DNA of 6,696 bases. Origin: Anaerolineaceae bacterium (GTDB lineage Bacteria > Chloroflexota > Anaerolineae > Anaerolineales > Anaerolineaceae). The notes under the pieces are model-generated. The model worked only from the letters and a program-made list of their open reading frames with translations. It ran no database searches and had not been told where the DNA came from. The position numbers and the translations under genes are program-made. Of this stretch, positions 1 to 5,384 are shown piece by piece. Numbering within the stretch: the stretch's first letter is position 1; each line of letters opens with the position of its first letter. The stretch is from contig WOZB01000083.1 of NCBI GenBank assembly GCA_011620445.1, forward strand, positions 1 to 6,696, in the 5' to 3' direction.

Positions 1-215
1 TATCCTTCCACCACGGCGGCGGGGTGGGCATTGGCTTCAGCCAGCATGCCGGGCAGGTGATCGTGGCCGACGGCACACCAGAAGCGGCCAAAAGGCTGGA
101 ACGCACTTTGCTGGGCGACCCAGGCATGGGCGTTATCCGCCACGCGGATGCCGGCTACCCGGAGGCCATCCGGTTTGCCAAGGAGCACGGCGTGAAAATC
201 CCGATGCAGAAGTAA
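1..215 (+). CDS. hutU: Urocanate hydratase (urocanase), C-terminal fragment
   Basis: Partial gene cut by the left window edge; the reading frame begins at base 3 and ends at TAA 213-215, giving the last 70 residues of a protein normally about 550 residues long. Urocanase converts urocanate to 4-imidazolone-5-propionate in cytosolic histidine degradation, using a tightly bound NAD+ as electrophile. The visible part has the conserved glycine-rich loop [13 protein letters not shown] (fragment residues 3-15), then GQVIVADGT, a long amphipathic stretch with the RLER and [12 protein letters not shown] motifs, and a short tail ending in PMQK. These match the family's C-terminal domain; from its distance to the C terminus, the glycine loop probably includes the NAD+-contacting glycine near residue 492 of characterised enzymes. 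The catalytic cysteine lies upstream, outside the window. No other hut gene follows: the next 240 bases are non-coding, so hutU is last in any operon here. Confidence 0.93.
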   Translation, partial: SFHHGGGVGIGFSQHAGQVIVADGTPEAAKRLERTLLGDPGMGVIRHADAGYPEAIRFAKEHGVKIPMQK

Positions 216-230
216 GGCGGAGACCGCAAT

Positions 231-260
231 GTAGGTCAGGTTCCGCCTTTGAACCTGACA
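231..260. repeat. Inverted repeat (hairpin) just after hutU
   Basis: TCAGGTTC (236-243) and GAACCTGA (251-258) are perfect 8-base inverted arms around a 7-base loop, with outer bases TGTAGG and CA partly extending the symmetry. It starts about 20 bases after the hutU stop. It is not followed by a T-run, so it is a poor intrinsic terminator. A 3'-end stabilising hairpin or a dispersed REP-like palindrome is more likely; which of these it is cannot be decided from one copy. Confidence 0.6.
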
Positions 261-291
261 TTTGACAGTAATGTTTTGTCTGGCATCTCAC

Positions 292-358
292 GTAGGGGTA
301 ACCCCCTGTGGTTACCCATTTGTCGATTGGAAGGGCAGGCACGGGGGCCTGCCCCTAC
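292..358. repeat. MITE/REP-like element: two hairpins bounded by GTAGGGG/CCCCTAC
   Basis: A 67-base element begins with GTAGGGG (292-298) and ends with its exact reverse complement CCCCTAC (352-358). Inside are two separate perfect 8-base-stem hairpins: GGGTAACC (296-303) with GGTTACCC (310-317), and GGGCAGGC (333-340) with GCCTGCCC (347-354), each with a 6-base loop. A 15-base A/T-richer spacer containing TTGTCGA joins them. Matching ends plus paired internal hairpins are the architecture of non-autonomous dispersed repeats moved in trans. I see no transposase and no convincing target-site duplication. Similar GTAGGGG-bounded palindromes are, as I recall, frequent in Chloroflexota and cyanobacterial genomes, but that rests on memory and not on a search. 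Confidence 0.7.
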
Positions 359-397
359 CGAAGACGTAAATTATTGATTATTTATTTTGATTTGGTG

Positions 398-420
398 GGT
401 TGACCAAATCCGGGTCAACC
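398..420. repeat. Inverted repeat GGTTGACC/GGTCAACC
   Basis: GGTTGACC (398-405) and GGTCAACC (413-420) form a perfect 8-base stem around a 7-base loop. It lies about 40 bases downstream of the stop codon of the small minus-strand gene at 460-561, so it could end that transcript. On the minus strand, however, it is followed by an A-rich and not a T-rich tract, and on the plus strand by GCACAGATAT, so it does not look like a classical terminator in either direction. It may be a third member of the palindrome cluster at 231-420. Confidence 0.5.
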
Positions 421-459
421 GCACAGATATGCACTAGTGGAGCAGCCAGCGACCTGCAG

Positions 460-561
460 TTACATGATCAAAAATCGCGCCAGGAGAAATAGAATGATGA
501 TCGAGATCACGTAGTAAATGATAAACCTGGCTAATTCCTGCTTGCTGGGAGCTTCTTTCAT
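460..561 (-). CDS. 33-residue single-helix membrane protein (small ORF)
   Basis: ATG at 561-559, stop TAA at 462-460. The support is a perfect GGAGG ribosome site (572-568) six bases before the ATG and a good -10 box 30 bases upstream (592-597). The product has a short charged N-terminus (MKEAPSKQELAR) and then an almost uninterrupted hydrophobic helix from residue 13 to 33 (FIIYYVISIIILFLLARFLIM) broken only by Arg29. That fits a bitopic inner-membrane microprotein with Nin topology or a membrane-interacting peptide. The Tyr-Tyr-containing helix with a late Arg loosely recalls the first helix of YggT-type proteins, but this is only resemblance. No cysteines, no signal cleavage site. It stands alone between the repeat cluster and a divergent gene pair, so context gives no function. 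Its length, ribosome site and composition together make it unlikely to be chance, though only conservation could prove it. Confidence 0.66.
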   Translation of the reverse strand: MKEAPSKQELARFIIYYVISIIILFLLARFLIM

Positions 562-591
562 GCGCCGCCTCCAATATTTTGGTTAATAAAT

Positions 592-597
592 ATTATA
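592..597 (-). promoter_or_regulatory. Putative -10 box for the 33-residue membrane protein gene
   Basis: Read on the minus strand, 597-592 is a consensus TATAAT lying 30 bases upstream of the ATG at 561, which would give a leader of about 24 bases that contains the GGAGG ribosome site. The matching -35 is poor: 17 bases upstream is CAGAAA, and the better TTGCAG (623-618) is 20 bases away. The surroundings are A/T-rich, so a chance TATAAT cannot be excluded. Confidence 0.45.
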
Positions 598-700
598 CGG
601 GTTTAGGGAGCGATTTTCTGCAATATAAAGGGCCTGGGCTGAAAAGTAAGCTGAAAATGCGCGGCTTGGAGCAATTAGGGGCAATTTAGCCCTTCCCGGC

Positions 701-729
701 TTGCTTAATTTTTAGAGGCATGCCATAAT
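701..729 (+). promoter_or_regulatory. Putative sigma70-type promoter for the tandem membrane-protein genes
   Basis: TTGCTT (701-706) and CATAAT (724-729) are separated by exactly 17 bases; the -10 matches the consensus at five of six positions and the -35 at three of six. Transcription would start near 735-737, giving a leader of about 24 bases before the CTG start at 760. A start at TTG 733 would lie upstream of this transcription start, which argues for the CTG. Confidence 0.5.
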
Positions 730-759
730 TTTTTGCTAAGCACAGGAAAGGAGCCCAAG

Positions 760-1137
760 CTGAAAAACAAACGTTTCTTGTTCTTCTTTTTGATGATCCT
801 CATAGGTGCAGGTGCAGGCCTGGCTGTAGGTTGGTTGGCTTTTCCCCCGCAGGCGGTTGAGCAGGCAAAGCTGAGCCAATTGAGGGAGGACTTCAAGACG
901 GATGTGGCCTTAATGGCCGCGGAACAATACGCGGTGAACAAGGATGCCACCTTAGCCCTGGACAACCTGGCCCTCATAGACCCCTCGGACCCGGTCAATT
1001 ACCTGGTGAGCTCGATACGCTTCGCGGAAACGGCTGGCTACCCAGCTGACGACCTGGCGAAAATGCGCGGCCTTTTCAACGGCATCGATGCTGCCATCCT
1101 GCAGAACTGGAAAGCAGGAGGCACAAGTGGAAACTGA
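760..1137 (+). CDS. Small membrane-anchored protein A of a tandem pair, probable CTG start
   Basis: Unrecognised family, 125 residues with the start chosen here. No ATG precedes the membrane segment. The CTG at 760 has a GGAG ribosome site (750-753, within AGGAAAGGAG) at six bases, whereas the in-frame TTG at 733 has none and falls at the predicted promoter. Layout: cytoplasmic MKNKR, one membrane helix at about 6-27 (FLFFFLMILIGAGAGLAVGW) with small-residue Gly/Ala packing motifs, then an outside domain of about 95 residues that looks all-helical (QAKLSQLREDFKTDVALMAAEQYAVNK, then a DPSDP turn at 74-78 and two more helices). The spacing resembles a TPR-like helical hairpin with an added helix, which is inference. 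Its stop overlaps the next gene by 11 bases, so the two are co-translated. The neighbour has the same architecture. A structural or scaffolding role at the outer membrane face is possible but unproven. Confidence 0.78.
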   Translation: MKNKRFLFFFLMILIGAGAGLAVGWLAFPPQAVEQAKLSQLREDFKTDVALMAAEQYAVNKDATLALDNLALIDPSDPVNYLVSSIRFAETAGYPADDLAKMRGLFNGIDAAILQNWKAGGTSGN

Positions 1138-1510
1138 AAAACGCTCCAACCTCTACCTGCTGACCGGCTTAATCTTTGGTTTGGCGATTGGCCTGGTGAT
1201 TTCTTTGATGATTGCCCCGGCGGTCAATCGGGATGCCGCGCCAGCCCAGCTGGTGGATAGCGACAAGGCTGCCTATCGGCTGATCATCGCCAAAACTTAC
1301 GTGAGCGATTACAACCTGGTGCGCGCCCAAAGCCGCCTGGAGCTTTTGGGGGACCCCAGCCCGAGTGTGGCGCTGGCCGGGCAAATTCAGGAACTTCAGG
1401 GCGCGAGCACCCACGGTGAAGTTGAAGCGTTGCAGAGACTGATGGATGCCCTCAACACCTCCAACCAGGCACCCGTTCAGGACCCCAACCTCACGCCGCC
1501 AGTACCATAA
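1127..1510 (+). CDS. Small membrane-anchored protein B of a tandem pair, GTG start
   Basis: Unrecognised family, 127 residues. GTG 1127 is preceded by a perfect AGGAGG (1116-1121) at five bases, located inside the end of the upstream gene. Layout: short charged N-terminus METEKR, one membrane helix at about 9-30 (LYLLTGLIFGLAIGLVISLMIA), a linker, then a helical domain (DKAAYRLIIAKTYVSDYNLVRAQSRLELL, DPSPS at 76-80, two more helices to about 109), and a Pro-rich C-tail. It parallels protein A helix for helix: Asp-Lys/Phe-Lys entry, Ala-Tyr-rich helix, a Leu-rich helix ending in a DPS turn, then a Leu-X-X-Leu-hydrophobic-hydrophobic final helix. I read this as tandem duplication with strong divergence. 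The Pro-rich tail occurs only in B. The pair probably acts as a heteromeric membrane complex with unknown purpose; they converge with the LCP gene. Confidence 0.85.
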   Translation: METEKRSNLYLLTGLIFGLAIGLVISLMIAPAVNRDAAPAQLVDSDKAAYRLIIAKTYVSDYNLVRAQSRLELLGDPSPSVALAGQIQELQGASTHGEVEALQRLMDALNTSNQAPVQDPNLTPPVP

Positions 1511-1631
1511 CGAAGCAAAACACCTGACCCTGCCGCCGGACCTGATCCTGCACTCATCTCCGCAGGCCAGGCCGCCGGGCATGATTCTTGGCTCGCCCCT
1601 GGCACAATGGCTGAAAACGGAATTTACGAAT

Positions 1632-1661
1632 AAAAAAAGCCACCGGAATATTCCGATGGCT
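1632..1661 (-). terminator. Rho-independent terminator of the LCP gene cluster, shared with the convergent pair
   Basis: On the minus strand a 24-base near-palindrome (1661-1638) beginning AGCCATCGGAA folds into a stem of about nine pairs with one T-G wobble and an AATATT loop, followed immediately by a run of seven T (1638-1632). It sits 15 bases after the LCP stop codon. On the plus strand the same stem is followed by only TTT, so it could end the tandem-pair transcript less efficiently from the other side. Bases 1511-1631, between the tandem-pair stop and the hairpin, show no gene or other motif. Confidence 0.88.
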
Positions 1662-1675
1662 TTAGGTCGCAAATG

Positions 1676-3079
1676 TTAGGGCATGGGGTTACTGGCCACC
1701 CAGTCGTCGCCAAAGTCGATGTAGAGGTCCACCTCGCTGTTGGGGGTGTAGTTGAACTTCACCTGGCCGGCGTTGGTGATATTGAAGATCTGGGTGAGCT
1801 TCTTGAGGGCATGCGGGGTCGCGCCAATAATCTGGACTGAAGTGTACGTCTGGTACGGCGCCGTGCCCTGCTGGATAACATTCAGGCCCTGGCTTTGCAG
1901 ATATTCGGCGGTTTTGACTTCAAAACCGGGGGTGTTGGAGGCATTACGCACGATGATGCGGGCGTTCTCTTCCTGCAAGAGCTGGGCAAGGTCGGCAACC
2001 CGGTTCAGGCTTTGGCCGGTGAAGACCTCATCGCGCAATTCACGGATCTTCTGGGGGATGGGGCGCAGTATGTCCTGCGATTCAGCGTGGCCGAAGGTGA
2101 CGTATTCGTTGTTGATGACTTTGTTGACATAGTTCTCACTCGGGATCTCGAGTACTTTCTGGGCAAAGCTCAGCAGTACCTGCAAGTCCATATTTGTTTT
2201 GATGCCTTCGGAAATGTCAGCATAGAGCTGGGGTGCTTTGGCAACCAGGGTGGGGAACATGTTGAAGGTGACAATGCGGTCGCGGATGGCGAGGATGACT
2301 TCCTGCTGGCGGTTGGCACGGTCAAAGTCGCCCATGGCGGTGCTGCGGTTGCGCACGTAGGCCAGGGCAAGTTCACCCGGGAGGGTGACGATGCCTGGTT
2401 CCACATGGACGACATCCTTGGTGTAAAGGATATCGAGGTCGATGGGTTCCTTGATGTCAAGGCGGACTCCGGAGATGTTATCGATGAATTTCACAAAGGC
2501 ATTGAAATTTATCTGGGCATAATATTGGATGGGCACGCCCAGGAGGTTTTCAACCGCTTTGCGGGTGTTTTCAGGGCCCCCGCCAGGCAATTGCTTTTGT
2601 TCACCAACACGGTAAGCCGTATTGATCTTGGCGTAATCGGCATTGGGAATTTTGACCCAAAGGTCGCGGGGGATGGAAATCATGCCTGCGGTGTTGTTGA
2701 GGGGATCCATGGTGAAAAGGATCAGGGAATCAGTGCGCGGGGCATCGGTCTCATAATCGCGGATATCCAGGCCCATAATGAGGACGTTGATACGGGTTTT
2801 GCCGTCCCAGCTGGGGGGCATTTCCACCAAATCTGGCGCTGGAATGGTTGGTGTGGGCAAGTCGATGCCTGGCAGGCTGCCAACGGGGGTGGGGCTTGGT
2901 TTTTCGACCACATCAATACCCGGCACATTGAAGGGATTGCTGCGGGCGATGACGTCGCTGACCAGGTTGCTGACAAGAATGCCGAGCACGATGCCGATAG
3001 CCACCAAAGCTAAGACAAAGATGCGGGTGCCCCTGGATTTGGGCAGGAATTTAGAAAAGCGATTTGAATTTTCTGACAT
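1676..3079 (-). CDS. LytR-CpsA-Psr (LCP) family cell-wall glycopolymer ligase with C-terminal LytR_C domain
   Basis: LCP proteins move undecaprenyl-pyrophosphate-linked glycopolymers onto peptidoglycan at the outer membrane face. The 467 residues run: short cytoplasmic tail, membrane helix about 17-40, Pro-rich linker 50-88, LCP domain about 95-270, and a LytR_C-type domain about 372-435 (ARIIVRNASNTPGFEVKTAEYLQSQG). Visible LCP hallmarks are GLDIRDYETDAPRTDSLIL (103-121) with the Arg and Asp of the lipid/phosphate pocket, ISIPRDLWVKIP (134-145), KINTAY (151-156), and AYVRNRSTAMGDFDRANRQQ (240-259) with the conserved Arg residues. No key residue is missing. The ATG follows an AAGGGA ribosome site at five bases; the upstream intergenic part carries a 16-base perfect palindrome. 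It is last in a same-strand cluster with the VanW and UPF0434 genes, with 47 bases to the latter, and it ends at a strong terminator. What polymer it attaches in this organism is unknown. Confidence 0.94.
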   Translation of the reverse strand: MSENSNRFSKFLPKSRGTRIFVLALVAIGIVLGILVSNLVSDVIARSNPFNVPGIDVVEKPSPTPVGSLPGIDLPTPTIPAPDLVEMPPSWDGKTRINVLIMGLDIRDYETDAPRTDSLILFTMDPLNNTAGMISIPRDLWVKIPNADYAKINTAYRVGEQKQLPGGGPENTRKAVENLLGVPIQYYAQINFNAFVKFIDNISGVRLDIKEPIDLDILYTKDVVHVEPGIVTLPGELALAYVRNRSTAMGDFDRANRQQEVILAIRDRIVTFNMFPTLVAKAPQLYADISEGIKTNMDLQVLLSFAQKVLEIPSENYVNKVINNEYVTFGHAESQDILRPIPQKIRELRDEVFTGQSLNRVADLAQLLQEENARIIVRNASNTPGFEVKTAEYLQSQGLNVIQQGTAPYQTYTSVQIIGATPHALKKLTQIFNITNAGQVKFNYTPNSEVDLYIDFGDDWVASNPMP

Positions 3080-3099
3080 ATTTCCCTTGAGATTGAGCG

Positions 3100-3115
3100 C
3101 CCTTCAGCTGAAGGG
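3100..3115 (-). repeat. 16-base perfect palindrome in the leader of the LCP gene
   Basis: CCCTTCAGCTGAAGGG is a perfect palindrome centred between the UPF0434 stop (3127) and the LCP start (3079), with outer bases GCA/CGC extending the symmetry except for one A-C mismatch. In the transcript it would make a tight hairpin about 20 bases before the LCP start codon. It has no T-run, so it is not a classical terminator. A role in stabilising the LCP part of the message, a protein-binding site, or a dispersed REP-type palindrome are all possible. Confidence 0.65.
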
Positions 3116-3126
3116 TGCCTACCGGC

Positions 3127-3348
3127 CTATTGCGGTTTAGGTGCGGGTACTGGAAGGTCTTCTTTTTTGGTTGCCTTCCATTTATCGCCTTCGTCAATCA
3201 GCATCACGGGGATATCTTCCCAAATGGGATATTTTCTTCCGCAATTATCGCAGATGAGCCAGGCTTCCTTATAGTGTTCCAGCAGCCCTTTGTTTTCTTT
3301 GACGCAAACCGGGCAGCGTAATAGGTCTAATAGATCTTGATTAATCAC
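3127..3348 (-). CDS. UPF0434/Trm112-like small zinc-ribbon protein
   Basis: 73 residues, GTG start at 3348 with a GGAGG ribosome site (3357-3353) four bases away; an ATG one base upstream of the GTG is out of frame and runs directly into a stop, so it is not used. The sequence has CPVC (12-15) and CDNC (33-36), a four-cysteine zinc ribbon, followed by the family-typical GRKYPIWEDIPVML (37-50). This is the UPF0434 (E. coli YcaR) branch of the Trm112 family. Eukaryotic Trm112 activates several methyltransferases, but the bacterial proteins have no settled role; in many genomes they sit with envelope or lipid A genes. The C-tail KKEDLPVPAPKPQ is an extra basic/Pro-rich segment. Placed between VanW and LCP genes on the same strand (49 and 47 bases), it may serve the same envelope process or merely be co-transcribed. 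Confidence 0.9.
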   Translation of the reverse strand: MINQDLLDLLRCPVCVKENKGLLEHYKEAWLICDNCGRKYPIWEDIPVMLIDEGDKWKATKKEDLPVPAPKPQ

Positions 3349-3384
3349 ATAACCTCCAAACTTGAAGCTTTCGGTATTTTACCA

Positions 3385-3400
3385 TAGCCCGCGGGGGCTA
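3385..3400 (-). repeat. Hairpin overlapping the VanW gene stop codon
   Basis: On the minus strand TAGCCC and GGGCTA pair around a 4-base loop, and the first TAG is the VanW stop codon itself. There is no following T-run (the next bases are TGGTAAAATACCG), so it is not a strong intrinsic terminator and readthrough into the UPF0434 gene is expected. It may mark processing or partial attenuation between the two genes. Confidence 0.45.
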
Positions 3401-5257
3401 ATTTGAGGACGCCTGAACCCCTTCCGGGAGTTCGGTACCGGGGCCGTAGTCGAAGGTATCCGGCCAAGGTTGGTAGGTGGTATGGATGGTATCGCTAAAG
3501 TAGACGGCTCCGTCTTTGTAGACCACCCGGGTGACATCTATGCTGGCGCCTTCAACAGCCCAATCCACCTGCTGGATGGTGTCTGGCGGCAGTTCAGGGT
3601 TTTCGCGGTAGACTGGCTCTGGCGGATCGATCAAATCCATAACGCCGGTACTGCTCACTTCCACGGTGCGGCCATCCCTGGTGGACCAGATCCTCCAGGT
3701 GAGGGAGTAATCGTTAAATTCCGTGTCCATGACCATCCAATAGGGGGTGTCGTTCTTGAATTTCATATCCACCAGGGGCAGATAGACAGTGGCGTCAAGG
3801 CCGGCCCGATTGGGGTCAGAATAACCGCGGGCATCCTGCTCGTAGTAACCCACGCGGTAGGCATGGGGATGACGTTCAATGATGGGGAAGCCGGCCAGGA
3901 AGACTTCACGGAAGAGGGTGGTGCTGACCTGGCAAACGCCGCCGCCCACACCTTTGACGCTCTGATTACCGACGATGATGAGGCCTTCAGCGTAGCCGTT
4001 CTCGAGGCTGATGTCTTTCAGGTAATCACCCATTGAGAAGACGCTGTTGGGGGGCACAAAGACACCGCGGAAGCTATCGGCAGAAGCCTTGATATTTTGC
4101 AAACGTTCACGGGAGGAACCATAGAAGTAGGAGGTAGTTTCGGCTACAAGTTCGGTGATGCCCAGGCTGGCGGGATCGGTATTATCGGCGACGGCGGGTT
4201 GGTCAACCTTGAAAACCAGGGTGGCTTCGTGGTTACCAGCCAGAACAGCGTCGTTGATGACCTTGAGGCTGGCCTCTACGTCCAGCGAATAACCGCTGAC
4301 GGCGGGCTGCAGGATTTCAAACTGCCTGGTTTCCGCGTTGAAAATAGCGCGGGCGTTCTGTGCCTGCAATTGGACCGTCGGGGCCAGGCTGGCCAGGTAA
4401 TTATTCAGAATATCCTGATTGAGGGTAAGTGAATATTCTGTCTTGCCGTTGGCTTCGGTACGACTAACCGACAGCAGTTTTGCCATCGTTTCAGGTTCGA
4501 TAACCCATGGGTCCACTTGCGGACCGTTCTCAGGCATCTTAAGGTAAGTGGCCTGGCTGAGGATCTGGCGGGCGAGGTCGGCGCTGGGACCCACCTGCAT
4601 GATGGCAGGCAAGGTTTCTTTGACTACCAGCGGAACGACACCTTCCCGAGTTCCCACCAGCATCTCATCCACCGCTTTGAGGGTTGCAGAAATATCCAGA
4701 GTGCGGCCGATCTGGCCGTCAGTGGTGGATACTTCCGTGTTGTTCAGGTTAAGGCCAGCCTCAAGCATGGGTCTATTGACAATTTCTGCCACTTGTTGAA
4801 GACTCTTGTAAGCCTGGGCCTGGTCATAGACAATTTGAGGTTGAATCTTGAAGCCAGAAGTGTAGGCAGACAACTGTTGACTAAGATTAGTCAGCAATGT
4901 TCCTTCCCGGCCAAAGCGGTAAGCCGCATTGGCAGTGGCCAAAAGGTCCACACTTAAACCCATCTGGGCAGGGTTGTAAATCCATTTATTTTCGTTATCG
5001 GTAAAAAGCAGCCTGCCTGAAGTGGGGTATTTGAATTCCTGGCGCAACTTCAGGGCGGCTTCACCTTCGGTGAGGTTCGAAAGGTCAATATCTGCCACGC
5101 TGACCCCAGGATAGATGCGGCCGGCATATTTGTTCTCGTAGGCATATACCCCGACAACCGCGATGATGGCTGCCAATAAAAGCCCGAAAACGAGCACAAA
5201 GGCCACTTGTAGGCCTGTATTTGCAGTGTGCTTTTGAATAGGTGTGTTCTTGTCCAT
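3398..5257 (-). CDS. VanW-domain envelope protein with peptidoglycan-binding-like repeats
   Basis: 619 residues. Layout: N-terminal anchor helix about 17-40, then two similar regions of roughly 110 residues (about 80-190 and 230-345) of the type often labelled peptidoglycan-binding-4 ahead of VanW domains, the VanW domain at about 375-505, and a C-terminal domain to 605 resembling G5-like beta modules (ASIDVTRVVYKDGAVYFSDT). VanW hallmarks are clear: NIKASADSFRGVFVPPNSVFSMGDYL, GGGVCQVSTTLF (438-449), ERHPHAY (461-467), and GLDATVYLP. Cys442 is the only cysteine in the protein, so it is a candidate nucleophile, though VanW chemistry is unsettled. The family is named after a gene in the vanB vancomycin-resistance operon, but most members, like this one, are ordinary envelope proteins; I would not call it a resistance gene. 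The start is fixed by an in-frame TAA lying inside the -10 box just upstream. It is first of a three-gene minus-strand cluster. Confidence 0.92.
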   Translation of the reverse strand: MDKNTPIQKHTANTGLQVAFVLVFGLLLAAIIAVVGVYAYENKYAGRIYPGVSVADIDLSNLTEGEAALKLRQEFKYPTSGRLLFTDNENKWIYNPAQMGLSVDLLATANAAYRFGREGTLLTNLSQQLSAYTSGFKIQPQIVYDQAQAYKSLQQVAEIVNRPMLEAGLNLNNTEVSTTDGQIGRTLDISATLKAVDEMLVGTREGVVPLVVKETLPAIMQVGPSADLARQILSQATYLKMPENGPQVDPWVIEPETMAKLLSVSRTEANGKTEYSLTLNQDILNNYLASLAPTVQLQAQNARAIFNAETRQFEILQPAVSGYSLDVEASLKVINDAVLAGNHEATLVFKVDQPAVADNTDPASLGITELVAETTSYFYGSSRERLQNIKASADSFRGVFVPPNSVFSMGDYLKDISLENGYAEGLIIVGNQSVKGVGGGVCQVSTTLFREVFLAGFPIIERHPHAYRVGYYEQDARGYSDPNRAGLDATVYLPLVDMKFKNDTPYWMVMDTEFNDYSLTWRIWSTRDGRTVEVSSTGVMDLIDPPEPVYRENPELPPDTIQQVDWAVEGASIDVTRVVYKDGAVYFSDTIHTTYQPWPDTFDYGPGTELPEGVQASSN

Positions 5258-5265
5258 AGGTTCCG

Positions 5266-5293
5266 ATTATAGCAAAGGTTGGGAAGCCTGCAA
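5266..5293 (-). promoter_or_regulatory. Promoter of the VanW-led cluster, nearly leaderless
   Basis: On the minus strand TTGCAG (5293-5288) and a perfect TATAAT (5271-5266) are 16 bases apart. The -10 ends only eight bases before the VanW ATG (5257), so transcription should begin one to three bases from the start codon, and no ribosome site is visible. The first 12 bases from the -10 onward, TATAATCGGAAC (5271-5260), recur exactly at the divergent plus-strand promoter. Confidence 0.6.
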
Positions 5294-5318
5294 AAATGCA
5301 AGGTCCCGTTACTCGTCA

Positions 5319-5336
5319 GACAAGCTTGGACAAGCT
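5319..5336. promoter_or_regulatory. Candidate operator: direct repeat of GACAAGCT with 10-base period
   Basis: GACAAGCT occurs at 5319-5326 and again at 5329-5336, separated by two bases, that is one helical turn apart. It lies in the 160-base divergent control region, about 25 bases from the VanW -35 and about 40 bases from the LysM -10. Head-to-tail half-sites on the same DNA face are the geometry used by several response regulators. No regulator gene is in the window, so the identity of any binding protein is unknown. Confidence 0.4.
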
Positions 5337-5378
5337 AAAGTTTTCCCCTTCCGCATTATTGAATCGGCCTGTAAGGGT

Positions 5379-5384
5379 TATAAT
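5379..5384 (+). promoter_or_regulatory. -10 box of the LysM-led gene cluster
   Basis: A perfect TATAAT with the same downstream CGGAAC as the divergent VanW promoter. The best spaced -35 candidate, TTATTG (5356-5361), is weak; the better TTGAAT (5359-5364) is too close at 14 bases. Transcription would start near 5391, leaving a 27-base leader without a strong ribosome site. Confidence 0.5.

Noticed and set aside
236..258. Rho-independent terminator for hutU
   Set aside because: The stem is good but no T-run follows on either strand, so it was kept only as a hairpin/repeat.
562..723. Structured RNA or riboswitch in the spacer between the microprotein gene and the tandem pair
   Set aside because: Only a weak 4-base stem (GGGC 679-682 with GCCC 689-692) is visible; nothing resembles a known riboswitch core.
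1446..1679. Plus-strand frame running through the end of tandem gene B into the terminator
   Set aside because: It overlaps gene B out of frame, reads through the terminator hairpin, and has no ribosome site or hydrophobic core.
1895..3013. A 372-codon open frame on the plus strand across the LCP gene
   Set aside because: It is antisense to a clear LCP gene, has no ribosome site or promoter, and its translation has the Gly/Val/Asp-rich, low-order look of a reverse-frame shadow.
3470..4036. A 188-codon open frame on the plus strand within the VanW gene
   Set aside because: It is antisense to conserved VanW-domain codons and lacks start signals and recognisable motifs.
3398..5257. Vancomycin-resistance operon
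   Set aside because: Only the VanW domain is shared. There is no vanH/vanA/vanX, no vanR/vanS, and the domain layout is that of a common envelope protein.
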